Assembly: GCA_025934635.1 (NCBI GenBank)
Contig: JAICWX010000026.1
Location: 1 to 46,236 of the forward strand
DNA length: 46,236 bases
Origin: Streptosporangiaceae bacterium
Lineage (GTDB): Bacteria > Actinomycetota > Actinomycetes > Streptosporangiales > Streptosporangiaceae
Direction of reading: 5' to 3'
Within the stretch, counting starts at the first letter, position 1. Every line of letters begins with the position of its first letter. The notes under the pieces were generated by a model. The model saw nothing but the letters and a program-made list of their open reading frames with translations. It was not told where the DNA came from and did no database searches. This document shows, one piece after another, positions 1 to 10,214 of this stretch. Made by a program: the position numbers and the translations under genes.

Positions 1-249
1 CGAGTACAGCACCGACCCGGCCGGCAGCCGGATCGTCCCGCCCATATCGAACGTGCGGCCATTGCCCTGGCCGTCCTCGACATCATCGGCGGCCACCGCG
101 AACAGGTCGCCGCTCTGGCTGCCCTCCAGGTCGGTGATCCGTACCCGCTGCCCCGCCGTGAGCCGCCACGCCATCCCGCTCCGCGGGGGAATCACCGTGC
201 TCTGCCATTTCCCGTTCACCGCGACCTCCACGACCAGCTGCCTGTGCAC
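1..249 (-). CDS. DUF1989 (urea carboxylase-associated family) protein, N-terminal part
   Basis: The reading frame is open from a GTG at 249 down to the window edge (83 codons) and continues beyond it. The translation has the typical N-terminal pattern of the DUF1989 family: an IPPRSGMAWRL segment, then AGQRVRITDLEGSQSGDLF, and further on a GxVLYS segment where the sequence is cut. Some members of this family are associated with urea carboxylase and urea-amidolyase systems; others have no known role, so the substrate cannot be named here. An in-frame stop at 268-270 limits the start to the GTG at 249 or the GTG at 231. No strong Shine-Dalgarno is visible. It is divergent from the phosphatase at 390. 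Confidence 0.7.
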   Translation of the reverse strand, partial: MHRQLVVEVAVNGKWQSTVIPPRSGMAWRLTAGQRVRITDLEGSQSGDLFAVAADDVEDGQGNGRTFDMGGTIRLPAGSVLYS

Positions 250-389
250 TATCGCATCATGACCCGCTCACCCGGGCCGGACCCAAGACAGGCGCCCAGG
301 TGGCACCGGCACCCAGAAGGCCTGCTGGCCGCGCCCGTGCCGGGAACGGTCGGCCGGGCTGTATTACGGTGATATCCGGAGGGGCTGGC

Positions 390-929
390 ATGGAGGTACT
401 GCGGAACGTGCGCGCACGCTGGCCGCGTCCGCGCGGGGTGCCTGGGCCAGCTGCCGCTGACCTGGTGCTGAGCTGGATCGGGGATGAGCGCATCGCGATC
501 AGCGGCGTGCCGTCGGCCTGGGCAGTGGCCCGCCTGGCTGAGCAGGGCGTGACGCACGTGGTCAACTGCCGGCCGCGGGGGCAGGTGCGGCGTTACGGGG
601 ATCTGGCGGCTGAGCAGGCGGCTTTCGGCCCCGCGCAGGTCGCGCACGCGCCGATGCAGGATCATGGCCGGCGGCAGCGGCCTGCGGTGTGGGCGGCGGC
701 GGCGTGCTTCGCCGCGGGGGTGCTGGAGGATCAGCCGCAGGCGGGAGTGCTCATCCACTGCAGTGCGGGCCGGCGCCGCTCGGCCATGCTTGCCTACGCG
801 GTGCTGCGGCTGCGCGGGCATGACCGCGCCCAGGCGGCGGCACTGGTGCTGCGCTACCGGGTCGAGGCGCAGCTGGTCTCCGCCTATGTGCGGAGTGTCG
901 AGAGGTGGCTCGCTACGGCGGCCCGGTGA
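390..929 (+). CDS. Dual-specificity (CX5R) protein phosphatase
   Basis: This 179-aa protein has the cysteine phosphatase signature HCSAGRRRS at residues 123-131: nucleophile Cys124, then five residues, then Arg130. Asp91, in the MQDHGRR loop about 33 residues earlier, is a plausible general acid. The N-terminal half (WIGDERIAISGVPS, then VTHVVNC) matches the usual dual-specificity phosphatase fold start. The family removes phosphate from Ser/Thr/Tyr or small phosphorylated molecules; the substrate is unknown. The ATG at 390 is chosen because GGAGGGG lies at 378-384 with a 5-nt spacer. An in-frame GTG at 300 would add 30 low-complexity residues without a ribosome site. No signal peptide or membrane segment is seen, so it is probably cytoplasmic. 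Confidence 0.8.
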   Translation: MEVLRNVRARWPRPRGVPGPAAADLVLSWIGDERIAISGVPSAWAVARLAEQGVTHVVNCRPRGQVRRYGDLAAEQAAFGPAQVAHAPMQDHGRRQRPAVWAAAACFAAGVLEDQPQAGVLIHCSAGRRRSAMLAYAVLRLRGHDRAQAAALVLRYRVEAQLVSAYVRSVERWLATAAR

Positions 930-951
930 CCATGGTGGGAGCATTGGCGGC

Positions 952-1551
952 ATGGAAGCCGGTGTGCATTTGCCGCAGCTGGAGTTCGCCGGGGAGGGTT
1001 TGTCGCTGCGGCGGCTCGCGGACGCGGTTGATGCCGCGCGCGCGAACGGGTTCGCGGCGGTCTGTGTCAATGATCATTTCCTGTTCGGCGCGCCGTGGCT
1101 CGACGGGCTTACCGCTCTGGCCGCGGTAGCGGAGCGGTCGGGACCGATGAGATGACGCTGGCCACTACGGTGTCGCTGGCGGCGCTGCGCGGGCCGGTGC
1201 CCCTGGCCAAGGCGGTGGCCGCGCTGGACATCCTGTCCGGTGGCCGCGTGGTCGCCGGTGTCGGGGCGGGCTCGTCACGGGGCGATTATGACGCGGTGGG
1301 TGCGGACTTCGAGGACCGGTGGCAGCGGTTCGATGAAGCCGTGGTGCTGCTGAGGGCGCTGCTGGGCGGGGCTGGCGGCGGCGGGCAGGTCGGCTGACGG
1401 CTTCCCGCACGCGCTGGTCACGATGTGGGCGGAGCTGCTGTCCGGATTCGCCAGCGTGGGATGTGGCCGGGTGCATTTCTGGCCGCTTGGCGAGGAGCGG
1501 CGCCAGGTTGACCTGATCGGGTCGAAGGTGCTGCCGGCTGTCCGCCCCTGA
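952..1551 (+). pseudogene. LLM-class flavin/F420-dependent oxidoreductase, frameshifted and internally deleted
   Basis: Three pieces of one luciferase-like monooxygenase gene follow each other in different frames. The N-terminus (952 to about 1140) reads MEAGVHLPQLEF and then VNDHFLFGAPWLDG. The next piece, one frame away (about 1140-1397), reads TLATTVSLAALRGPVPLAKAVAALDILSGGR. The C-terminal end (1399-1551) contains RVHFWPLGEERRQ and ends at a TGA at 1549-1551. A frameshift near 1140 and a loss of roughly 150 codons near 1397 separate them, leaving about 200 codons of the usual 300-350. No intact reading frame can give an active enzyme. The order of the pieces is preserved, which points to decay in place and not to chance similarity. 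Confidence 0.8.
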
Positions 1552-1575
1552 CTGCGAGGTGAGGCAGGCGGCGGG

Positions 1576-2262
1576 TCAGCCGGCTCGCTGCGGCCCGCGG
1601 GGCGCGGCGGCCCGCTTCGCCGTCAGCTGCAGCGTGTCGATCATGGCGCGGGCGGCCGGGGGACAGAACGGATCACGCGGTCGCGCCGCCCAGATGCGGC
1701 GCACCGGCGCGAGGCCGCGGATGGGCCGGATCTCGACCTGCGGCAACGGGTGCGCGACGGGGTCGAACCCGGCGGCCCGGCAGGTGTGCCGGACGATACG
1801 GAACCAGGTGCTGGCCGGACCGCCGCCGACCCAGGTCTGGTCGGCGAGGTCGGCGAGGGAAACGTCGTGACCGCTGCGCGCCAGCCGGTGGCCCCGCGGG
1901 AGCACGGCCTGGAAGGTGTCGTCGAGCAGATCGTCGATCACGGTGAGCGACACGTCGGCATGCTGCCGCTGGAACCGGGCCAGCGCCGCCGGGACGAACG
2001 TGGCCAGCGCGGTCGGGAAGCTGCCGAAGCGCAGCCTGCCGTGCCGCCGGCCGGAAATCTCGCCGAGCTCCTGCTCGGCCGGGCCGATCCTGGCCATCAG
2101 CGCCCGCGCGTGCCGGACCAGGGAGAACCCGGCTTCGGTGAGCTGGACCGGGCGCGTTCCGCGTTCGATCAGCGGCAGGTCCAGCGCCCGTTCCAGGGCC
2201 GCCACGTGCTGGCTCACCGCCGACTGCGTCAGCGCAAGCGCATCGGCCGCCCCGGAAAATGA
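1576..2262 (-). pseudogene. LysR-family transcriptional regulator, with deletions
   Basis: The frame carries the LysR winged-helix pattern GSFSGAADALALTQSAVSQHVAALE followed by LIERG and VQLTEAG. The first 15-20 residues of the family are missing, and the frame runs back into unrelated sequence near 2262. In the effector domain VIDDLLDD is joined directly to TFQAVLPRGHRL, so about 35 residues are absent. A second gap of about 30 residues follows VEIRP, before VRRIWAARP. From the GTG at 2217 the product would be 213 aa against about 300 for the family. It may still be transcribed, but an intact sensor fold is unlikely. It was probably the regulator of the divergent tautomerase remnant at 2263. 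Confidence 0.7.
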
Positions 2263-2410
2263 GCCGCAGCGATGGTCGCCATCGAGGGCGAGGCCATGCG
2301 CCCGGTCACCTGGGTCGTGGCCGAGGAAGTCCGCAGCGGCGACTGGGGGATCGCGGGCAAGCCGCTGACCACGCAGGACGTCAGGGCCCGCGCCGCCGGG
2401 CGACCGCCAG
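2263..2410 (+). pseudogene. Tautomerase (4-oxalocrotonate tautomerase-like) C-terminal remnant
   Basis: Just right of the LysR remnant a plus-strand frame, opened by a stop at 2260-2262, reads AIEGEAMRPVTWVVAEEVRSGDWGIAGKPLTT. This matches the C-terminal half of small tautomerase-superfamily proteins, with the typical EEV...WGIGG-PLT ending. The catalytic N-terminal proline and the first half of the protein are absent. No own stop codon follows the homology; the frame runs on antisense to the CU044_5270 gene. The junction at about 2262 removes the starts of both this gene and the divergent LysR gene, as one deletion spanning a shared promoter region would. Confidence 0.55.
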
Positions 2411-2433
2411 CCCTTGATCTCCCGGGTGGCGCG

Positions 2434-3999
2434 CTACGGCCGGACGCCAGGCCCGGCCACGTTCACCTGCCGCAGCAGCAGGGTCTGCGTGCCGTCCTTC
2501 ACGTAGCCGGCGAACCGGTAGGTGCGGGCATCCAGCAGGATGCCCGTGACGCCGCCGGCGAACGGGAAGCGGAACTCGACGTCGGCCCGGCCGGCCGTGT
2601 CGGTGACGTGCCCGACCGTCACCCCGGGCACCGCGGCGAGCGCGAGGTACCAGGTGAGCGGCGGCACGGGGAGCGGGTTGCCGTAACCGATGAGCATGTT
2701 CGCGAGCACGCCGACCGCGTCACAGTAGCCTGCGGTATCGGTGCATCCCGTGCGGTAAGCGCTGAGCTCGGCCAGCAGGGCCGGCGGATTGCCGGTGAGC
2801 CGGGGCTGGCTCCCGGCCGGGTCCACCAGTGAATAGGCCGGCCCCGCGGACATCAGCCATCTCGTGCGGCCGGCGCAGCTTGCCGACCGGGCGCAGGTCA
2901 CCAGCGTGCCGTTGACGTAGGACGCCTGCGCGGCGTCGTCGGCCCGGGCCCAGACTTCCCGGCTGCCGATCTTGCGGTAGATCCACTGGCCAGGAGCGAG
3001 ATCGGGCACGGGAGCGCCCGGATGGGCCGCGCCGGCGTTCAGCACGGCTCGCGCCACGCCTTCCATGGCCAGCTCAGCCTGGCTGGGGGGTCCCGGGTCG
3101 GCCGCGGTGCTGCCCGGCCCGGAGACCGGCGTGGTCCGCAGCAGCGCGCTCTCGGTGAACGGGATCGCCGAGTTCGGCGAGCCATCCGAGGGCTGCCAGC
3201 TGGACTCGGCGAGATAGCGGTAGTCCGACGCGTCCAGGATGATCTCCATGTTCGAGCTCCGCGGGGTGGCCGGCAGCACGAACGCGACGCCGGCCCGGCC
3301 CGCGATGTCCGTGACGTGGTCCCTGACACCGATGCCGGAGATATCGCCGAGCGCCTGGTACAGCTCGGCGTTCAGGGACGGTGGCAGGACGCCCTTGCTC
3401 AGCAGGCCCTCGATGGCGGTGAAGGCCGCCGCGTCCTTGCCCGCCTGCGTGCGGTCATGCGGGGAGATCAGCCGGGCCAGGTACTCATCGAGCGCGGCCG
3501 GGTCGTGCGGGAACGAGCCCAGCCGGCTGTAGAGCGTGCGACCCGAGCCGAAGGTCCAGACGCCCTCGTTGTAACTGAGGGAGCCGTCCGCGGTCGACCA
3601 GGTGCCCTGGGTGAACCGCGCGGGGACGCCCTTGGGCGGGCTGGCCTGGTAGGTGACCGTCTGCTGGTAGACCCACTTCCCGGCCGGCACCGCCGGACGG
3701 CCCAGGGCGGCGGCGGAGGCCCGCTGGGCGAGCAGCTTCGCGGTCAGCACCGGGGGAGTACCGGACGGCTGGATCGCCGCCACGACGCCAGCCGCCAGGC
3801 CCGCAGCCAGCCCGGCCGCGATGACGAGCCGCCACCGCAGGCGCAGGCGGCGGAGCGGGAAGCGGGTGCGCGGGGCGGGAACCGTCGCCCGTTCGGCTGA
3901 ATGATCTTCGAAGCCGGCCCGGAACAGCTCCTGCGCCTGCGGCGAGACACCGGGCGGGACCTCCGCGCGGAACCGGGTGAGCAGGTCCATCTCGTTCAT
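2434..3999 (-). CDS. CU044_5270-type membrane-anchored protein, sigma factor partner
   Basis: The 521-aa protein has a short cytoplasmic N-terminus (about 1-55), one membrane helix (about 57-76, rich in Ala/Gly/Leu) and a large outside domain. This layout next to an ECF sigma gene matches the CU044_5270 family of actinobacteria. Such proteins sit where an anti-sigma factor is often found, but no HxxxCxxC zinc anti-sigma motif is visible. The outside part seems to be an internal duplication: a segment starting GKWVYQQTV in the first half corresponds to GQWIYRKIG in the second, and both halves have an AGRAxVxFxxP-type strand. The ATG at 3999 overlaps the sigma gene stop by 4 nt (ATGA), so the two are translationally coupled. 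Sensing of an envelope signal is an inference. Confidence 0.75.
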   Translation of the reverse strand: MNEMDLLTRFRAEVPPGVSPQAQELFRAGFEDHSAERATVPAPRTRFPLRRLRLRWRLVIAAGLAAGLAAGVVAAIQPSGTPPVLTAKLLAQRASAAALGRPAVPAGKWVYQQTVTYQASPPKGVPARFTQGTWSTADGSLSYNEGVWTFGSGRTLYSRLGSFPHDPAALDEYLARLISPHDRTQAGKDAAAFTAIEGLLSKGVLPPSLNAELYQALGDISGIGVRDHVTDIAGRAGVAFVLPATPRSSNMEIILDASDYRYLAESSWQPSDGSPNSAIPFTESALLRTTPVSGPGSTAADPGPPSQAELAMEGVARAVLNAGAAHPGAPVPDLAPGQWIYRKIGSREVWARADDAAQASYVNGTLVTCARSASCAGRTRWLMSAGPAYSLVDPAGSQPRLTGNPPALLAELSAYRTGCTDTAGYCDAVGVLANMLIGYGNPLPVPPLTWYLALAAVPGVTVGHVTDTAGRADVEFRFPFAGGVTGILLDARTYRFAGYVKDGTQTLLLRQVNVAGPGVRP

Positions 4000-4607
4000 G
4001 TCTGCGGCTCCTCGGCGAGAGCGGACGGATCGGCGTCACCCAGGGTCTGGCGCAGCCTGCCCCGGGCCCGGCTCAGCCGCGACCGCACGGTGCCGACCGG
4101 CACCCCCAGCGCGGCCGCGATCTCCTCGTACGACAGGTTGCTCCAGGCGGCCAGCAGCAGCGTGTCGCGCAGCTCGGCGGACAGCCGGGCCAGCGCGGCG
4201 GCGAGCTGCCTGCTGGCGTGGCCCGCGCTGACCCGGTCGTCGACCCGGTCCGTGAACGGCTCGGTAACCGGATCGGCCCCCGTCCGGGCCAGCGCGCGGT
4301 ACAGCCGGATCTCGGCCCGGCGGTGGCGGCCGATGAGGTGGGTGGCGATGCCGTACAGCCACGGGCGGGCGTCGGCGCGCGCCGCGTCGTACCGGTCCCG
4401 CTGGCGGAAGGCCAGCAGGAACGTCTCCGCCACGATGTCGTCGGCCGCGTCGGTACCGAGGCGGCGGATCACGTACCGCTGGATGTGCGGCGCGTGGCGC
4501 CGGAACAGCACGGTGAAGTGCTCGGGCTCATCGCGGGAGAGCCGGATGACGGTCGCGTCGTCCGCGTCCGCATCCAGCTCGGCGTGCGCCCGGCTCTGTG
4601 GTGTCAT
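3996..4607 (-). CDS. ECF RNA polymerase sigma factor (sigma-70 family)
   Basis: Region 2 contains YVIRRLGTDAADDIVAETFLLAF and a WLYGIATHLI segment. Region 4 has the helix-turn-helix LSYEEIAAALGVPVGTVRSRLSRAR. The total is 203 aa, normal for group IV sigma factors. The ATG at 4607 is preferred over the upstream GTG at 4634 because GAAGGG precedes it at a 6-nt spacing and because the candidate promoter (-35 at 4661-4666, -10 at 4638-4643) would start transcription between the two. The downstream membrane protein is coupled by an ATGA overlap and is likely its signal partner. The target regulon is unknown. Confidence 0.9.
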   Translation of the reverse strand: MTPQSRAHAELDADADDATVIRLSRDEPEHFTVLFRRHAPHIQRYVIRRLGTDAADDIVAETFLLAFRQRDRYDAARADARPWLYGIATHLIGRHRRAEIRLYRALARTGADPVTEPFTDRVDDRVSAGHASRQLAAALARLSAELRDTLLLAAWSNLSYEEIAAALGVPVGTVRSRLSRARGRLRQTLGDADPSALAEEPQT

Positions 4608-4637
4608 CGATGCCCTTCGGGTGGTGTCAGCCACCCG

Positions 4638-4666
4638 TCATTGCCCGCAGCGGCCCCGCCGGTTCC
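4638..4666 (-). promoter_or_regulatory. Candidate ECF-type promoter of the sigma operon
   Basis: Reading the minus strand, GGAACC (4666-4661) is followed after 17 nt by CAATGA (4643-4638). GGAAC is the common -35 element of ECF-dependent promoters, and many ECF factors drive their own operon. The -10 half is not a strong match, so this is only a candidate for autoregulation. Confidence 0.3.
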
Positions 4667-4688
4667 CTCGCCGGATGCGGGCAGCCCC

Positions 4689-6104
4689 TCAGGCGGTGAC
4701 CGGGTCGATCGGGGTGAGCGGAATCAGGGTTCCGAGCCGCTGCTCGATCGCCTCGGCCACCGCCAGGCAGCGCAGGTCGGTGTACCGCCACCCCATGACC
4801 TGGACGCCGACCGGCAGGCCGTCGGCCATCCCGGCGGGCACCACCGCGGCCGGGGTGCCCAGCAGGTTGGCCGGGAGCACCGGGCGCATCAGCTCCAGCG
4901 TCGCGATCGCGCCGTCGAGGCTGGCGATATCGAAGTCCAGCGGGAAGGCGGGCTGGGTCCAGACCGGGCTGAGCAGCACCGGGTGCTCGCTGAACCACAT
5001 GCTCCAGTGCCGGGCCAGCCCGTGCCGGGCGGTGTGCGCCGTCGCCCAGGTCTCGAGGTCCGACGGGGGCAGGTAGCCGAGCGCGTAACGCAGGAACTCG
5101 CGGCCGCCCGCGCCCATGAGCTGGTCCAGCAGCGGCATGACGACCCGCAGGTCGGCGGACAAGATCGTGCCCCACAGCTCGATGGCCTGCTCGTAGCCGG
5201 GCGGTTCGGCCTCGGTGACCTTGTAGCCGTCATCCGAGAGCGCGTCGGCGGCCCGCCGGACCGCCGCGGCGATCTCCGGGTGGGTGCTGCCGCCGGGCGG
5301 CTTGGAGAGCACCGCGATGGCTGGCTTCTCGCCGGGCGCCAGGTCGGTGAAGACCGCGGGGACGCTCAGCGGGTCCCGCGGGTGCTGCCCCGCGATCGCG
5401 GTGAAGCCGGCCCGGACGTCGGCGACCCGGCGGGCCAGGACCCCCTCGACCGCCATCAGCTGGAAGGAGATGTTCCAGTCCTCGGGCGGGATCACGGTCG
5501 CGGCGGGCACCGCGCCGGCCGACGGCTTGATCGAGGCGATGCCGCAGCAGTGCGCCGGGTTGCGCAGCGATCCGCCCAGGTCGTTGCCCAGCCCCAGCGG
5601 GCTCATCCCGGAGGCCAGGGCCGCGGCCTCGCCGCCGCTCGACCCGCCCGGGGTGCGCTGCGGGTTCCACGGGTTGCGGGTCAGGCCGTGCAGTTCCGAG
5701 TCGGTGTGGACGCGCAGGCCGAAGTCCGGCAGGTTGGTGCGGCCCAGCGGGATCGCGCCGGCCGCCCGGAGCCGTTCCACCTGCGGGGCGTCGACCGGGG
5801 CGATCGCCTCGGCCAGGGCCGGGACCGCCTGCGTGGTCGGGGTGCCCGCCAGGTCGATGTTCTCCTTGACCGTGCACGGGACGCCGTGCAGCGCGCCGAG
5901 GGTCGCGCCGTCCGCCACCGCCCGGTCGGCCGCGTCGGCGGCCGCGAGGGCCTCCTGCGGCAGCAGCCGGACGATCGCGTTGAGGTGCGGGTTGACCGCC
6001 TCGATGCGGTCCAGGTGCGCCTGCACGACCTCCCGGCTGCTGACCTCGCGGTCGCGGATCATCGCCGCCAGCTCGACAGCACCCCTGCGCCACAGTTCGC
6101 TCAC
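4689..6104 (-). CDS. Amidase (amidase signature family)
   Basis: This 471-aa enzyme hydrolyses an amide bond through a Ser-cisSer-Lys triad. The sequence shows Lys80 in TVKENID, the glycine-serine loop TPGGSSGGEAA with cis-Ser155, and nucleophile Ser179 in NDLGGSLRNPA; the 24-residue gap between the two serines is the family value. The length is normal. There is no signal peptide, so it should act in the cytoplasm. Substrate cannot be told: family members act on fatty amides, indoleacetamide, aryl amides or nylon oligomers. The GTG at 6104 is chosen because of AGGGG just upstream; the frame stays open much further but without family homology. It lies 81 nt upstream of the sigma gene on the same strand and may be separately transcribed. 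Confidence 0.9.
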   Translation of the reverse strand: MSELWRRGAVELAAMIRDREVSSREVVQAHLDRIEAVNPHLNAIVRLLPQEALAAADAADRAVADGATLGALHGVPCTVKENIDLAGTPTTQAVPALAEAIAPVDAPQVERLRAAGAIPLGRTNLPDFGLRVHTDSELHGLTRNPWNPQRTPGGSSGGEAAALASGMSPLGLGNDLGGSLRNPAHCCGIASIKPSAGAVPAATVIPPEDWNISFQLMAVEGVLARRVADVRAGFTAIAGQHPRDPLSVPAVFTDLAPGEKPAIAVLSKPPGGSTHPEIAAAVRRAADALSDDGYKVTEAEPPGYEQAIELWGTILSADLRVVMPLLDQLMGAGGREFLRYALGYLPPSDLETWATAHTARHGLARHWSMWFSEHPVLLSPVWTQPAFPLDFDIASLDGAIATLELMRPVLPANLLGTPAAVVPAGMADGLPVGVQVMGWRYTDLRCLAVAEAIEQRLGTLIPLTPIDPVTA

Positions 6105-6515
6105 GCCTGTCCCCTCGGGTCGAGATCGAGGCCACCGTAAGCCATCGGATGGATCTTGGTAAAGAGAGCGCGACCGGTATTTCCGCCCGGGACGGTCAGG
6201 ACCGGACGAACAGCCCGCCGGCCCACCAGCGGACGGGACGCGGCCGGCCCGGACGGCCGGCGGCGACGGCGCCGCCGAGGGCGCCGCCGGCCGTGCCCGC
6301 GAGCAGCCCCTGCCGGATCCGCGCCTCGCGCAAATCCTTGGAATCCCCGGTGCCCGGCGTGACATGCGCGAAACTCTACCTAAGTAGATTGACGCTGTGA
6401 AGAGGTATTTCTGCCGGGCAACCCGGTCCGGGAGCCGGCCCCTTAGACTGGCCCGGGACTTCGGTAGCCCGGACAGGTGTACCGGAACGGCGGGACCAGA
6501 CCCAGGAGCGTGATC
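6105..6515. other. Non-coding interval between divergent amidase and SCO6745-family gene
   Basis: No convincing gene is seen in these 411 bases. The interval must contain promoters for both neighbours. The only AT-richer part is around 6370-6415. It holds an imperfect palindrome (see 6376-6387) directly followed by TTGACG at 6389-6394, although no good -10 box stands at the normal distance. A TAGACT box at about 6445-6450 could be a -10 for the rightward gene. Confidence 0.5.
6376..6387. promoter_or_regulatory. Possible BlaI-type operator half-palindrome
   Basis: CTACCTAAGTAG has CTAC and GTAG arms and agrees with the perfect palindrome CTACGTACGTAG upstream of the BlaI gene (21152-21163) at 10 of 12 positions. 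It lies about 130 nt upstream of the SCO6745-family gene, beside a TTGACG hexamer. Chance similarity is possible. Confidence 0.3.
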
Positions 6516-7421
6516 GTGGACTACGCCGACGCAGCGGCCGCCTTCTTCGTGTCCCGCCCGGAGGACACCGCGCTGCCCGCCGCCGTGACCGAGGGCAGCC
6601 CGGCGCGGCGGCTGCGCGACGCCAGCGAGCCGGTCGCCATGCACGCGGTGTGGAGCCGGGCGGTGAACGAGCGGCTGGCCCAGCTGGGCCTGGACTTCCT
6701 CACCAGCTACGTCGGCGGCCGCGGCGCCTCGCTCGGTGACCCGGCCGGAGCGGTCGTCGCCGCCGCCTTCGCCTGGTTCGAGCCGGGCCTGGCGGGCGGC
6801 CTGTGGGACGCCGCGCGGGCGGCCGTGCCGCCCGGCCAGCTGGGCCAGGCCCGCGACGAGTCGACGGTGGCGAGCCTGCGGGAGGTCCTGGCCGGGGAGG
6901 ATCCGGGCGAGGTGGCCAGCCTGCTCGCCGACGCGGCCGGGGCCGCCGACGGCATGGGCCGCCCGCTGTTCAGCGGACGGCGGGCCGACGGCCGCCCGTC
7001 CGACCCGGTGCACCTCCTGTGGTGGGCCTGCGGCCTGGTCCGCGAGCACCGCGGTGACAGCCACGTGGCCGCGGCCGCCGCGGCCGGCCTGGGCCCGGTC
7101 GAGATGAACGTCCTGACCGAGCTGTGGGTCGGGATGCCGCTGCTGTCCTACACCGCCACCCGCGGCTGGGCACCCGAGGTCATGCAGCGTGCGGTCAAAG
7201 GGCTCGAGGGCCGGGGCTGGGTCCGCGACGGCGGCCTCACCGACGCCGGGCTCACCGCCCGGCTCGCCATCGAGCAGCACACCGACGCCCAGGAGGAATC
7301 GATCGTCACCGCGCTGGGCGGCCGGCTCGACGAGGTCTGCGGCCGCCTCAACCACTGGGGGCAGCTGTGCATCGAGGCCGGCGCGTTCCCGCCTGACATC
7401 CTCAAGCGCGCCGCCGGCTGA
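6516..7421 (+). CDS. SCO6745/SalK family protein
   Basis: The 301-aa product shows the family landmarks: a helical N-terminus with PVAMHAVWSRAVNERLAQLGLDFLTSYVGGR, a middle HLLWWACGLVREHRGDSHVAAAAAAGLGPVE block, and a winged-helix-like C-terminal part (AVKGLEGRGWVRDGGLTDAGL). Members are common in actinobacteria; their function is not established, and the C-terminal region resembles MarR-type DNA-binding domains. The GTG at 6516 is chosen because AGGAG ends 7 nt upstream; a GTG at 6510 is too close to that site. It converges on the glycosidase gene with only 30 nt between the stops. Confidence 0.75.
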   Translation: MDYADAAAAFFVSRPEDTALPAAVTEGSPARRLRDASEPVAMHAVWSRAVNERLAQLGLDFLTSYVGGRGASLGDPAGAVVAAAFAWFEPGLAGGLWDAARAAVPPGQLGQARDESTVASLREVLAGEDPGEVASLLADAAGAADGMGRPLFSGRRADGRPSDPVHLLWWACGLVREHRGDSHVAAAAAAGLGPVEMNVLTELWVGMPLLSYTATRGWAPEVMQRAVKGLEGRGWVRDGGLTDAGLTARLAIEQHTDAQEESIVTALGGRLDEVCGRLNHWGQLCIEAGAFPPDILKRAAG

Positions 7422-7451
7422 CGCGGGCCGGAACGGCCAGGCGGCAGCCGG

Positions 7452-10163
<2,712 letters not shown>

Positions 10164-10183
10164 CGCCGTCTGCCTTTCCTGTC

Positions 10184-10208
10184 GCCGTACTGTCGCGAGC
10201 CGTACTGT
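10184..10208 (+). promoter_or_regulatory. Duplicated TACTGT element in the 51-bp divergent promoter
   Basis: The 10-mer GCCGTACTGT occurs at 10184-10193 and again at 10199-10208, a 15-nt period. Each copy ends in TACTGT, which fits the actinobacterial -10 pattern TAnnnT. The second copy ends 6 nt before the ATG of the DUF2252 gene, which has no Shine-Dalgarno, so it could be the -10 box of a leaderless transcript. The first copy may be an alternative start or a regulator site. Confidence 0.45.
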
Positions 10209-10214
10209 AGCGGC

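Noticed and set aside
4218..6140. Plus-strand frame of 640 codons opposite the amidase and sigma genes
   Set aside because: Composition is Gly/Arg/Val-rich with no motifs. The minus strand has recognised enzymes with complete catalytic residues in the same place.
6105..7355. Extension of the amidase frame upstream of 6104
   Set aside because: It crosses the intergenic region and runs antisense to the SCO6745-family gene. No amidase homology exists there, and the GTG at 6104 has a good ribosome site.
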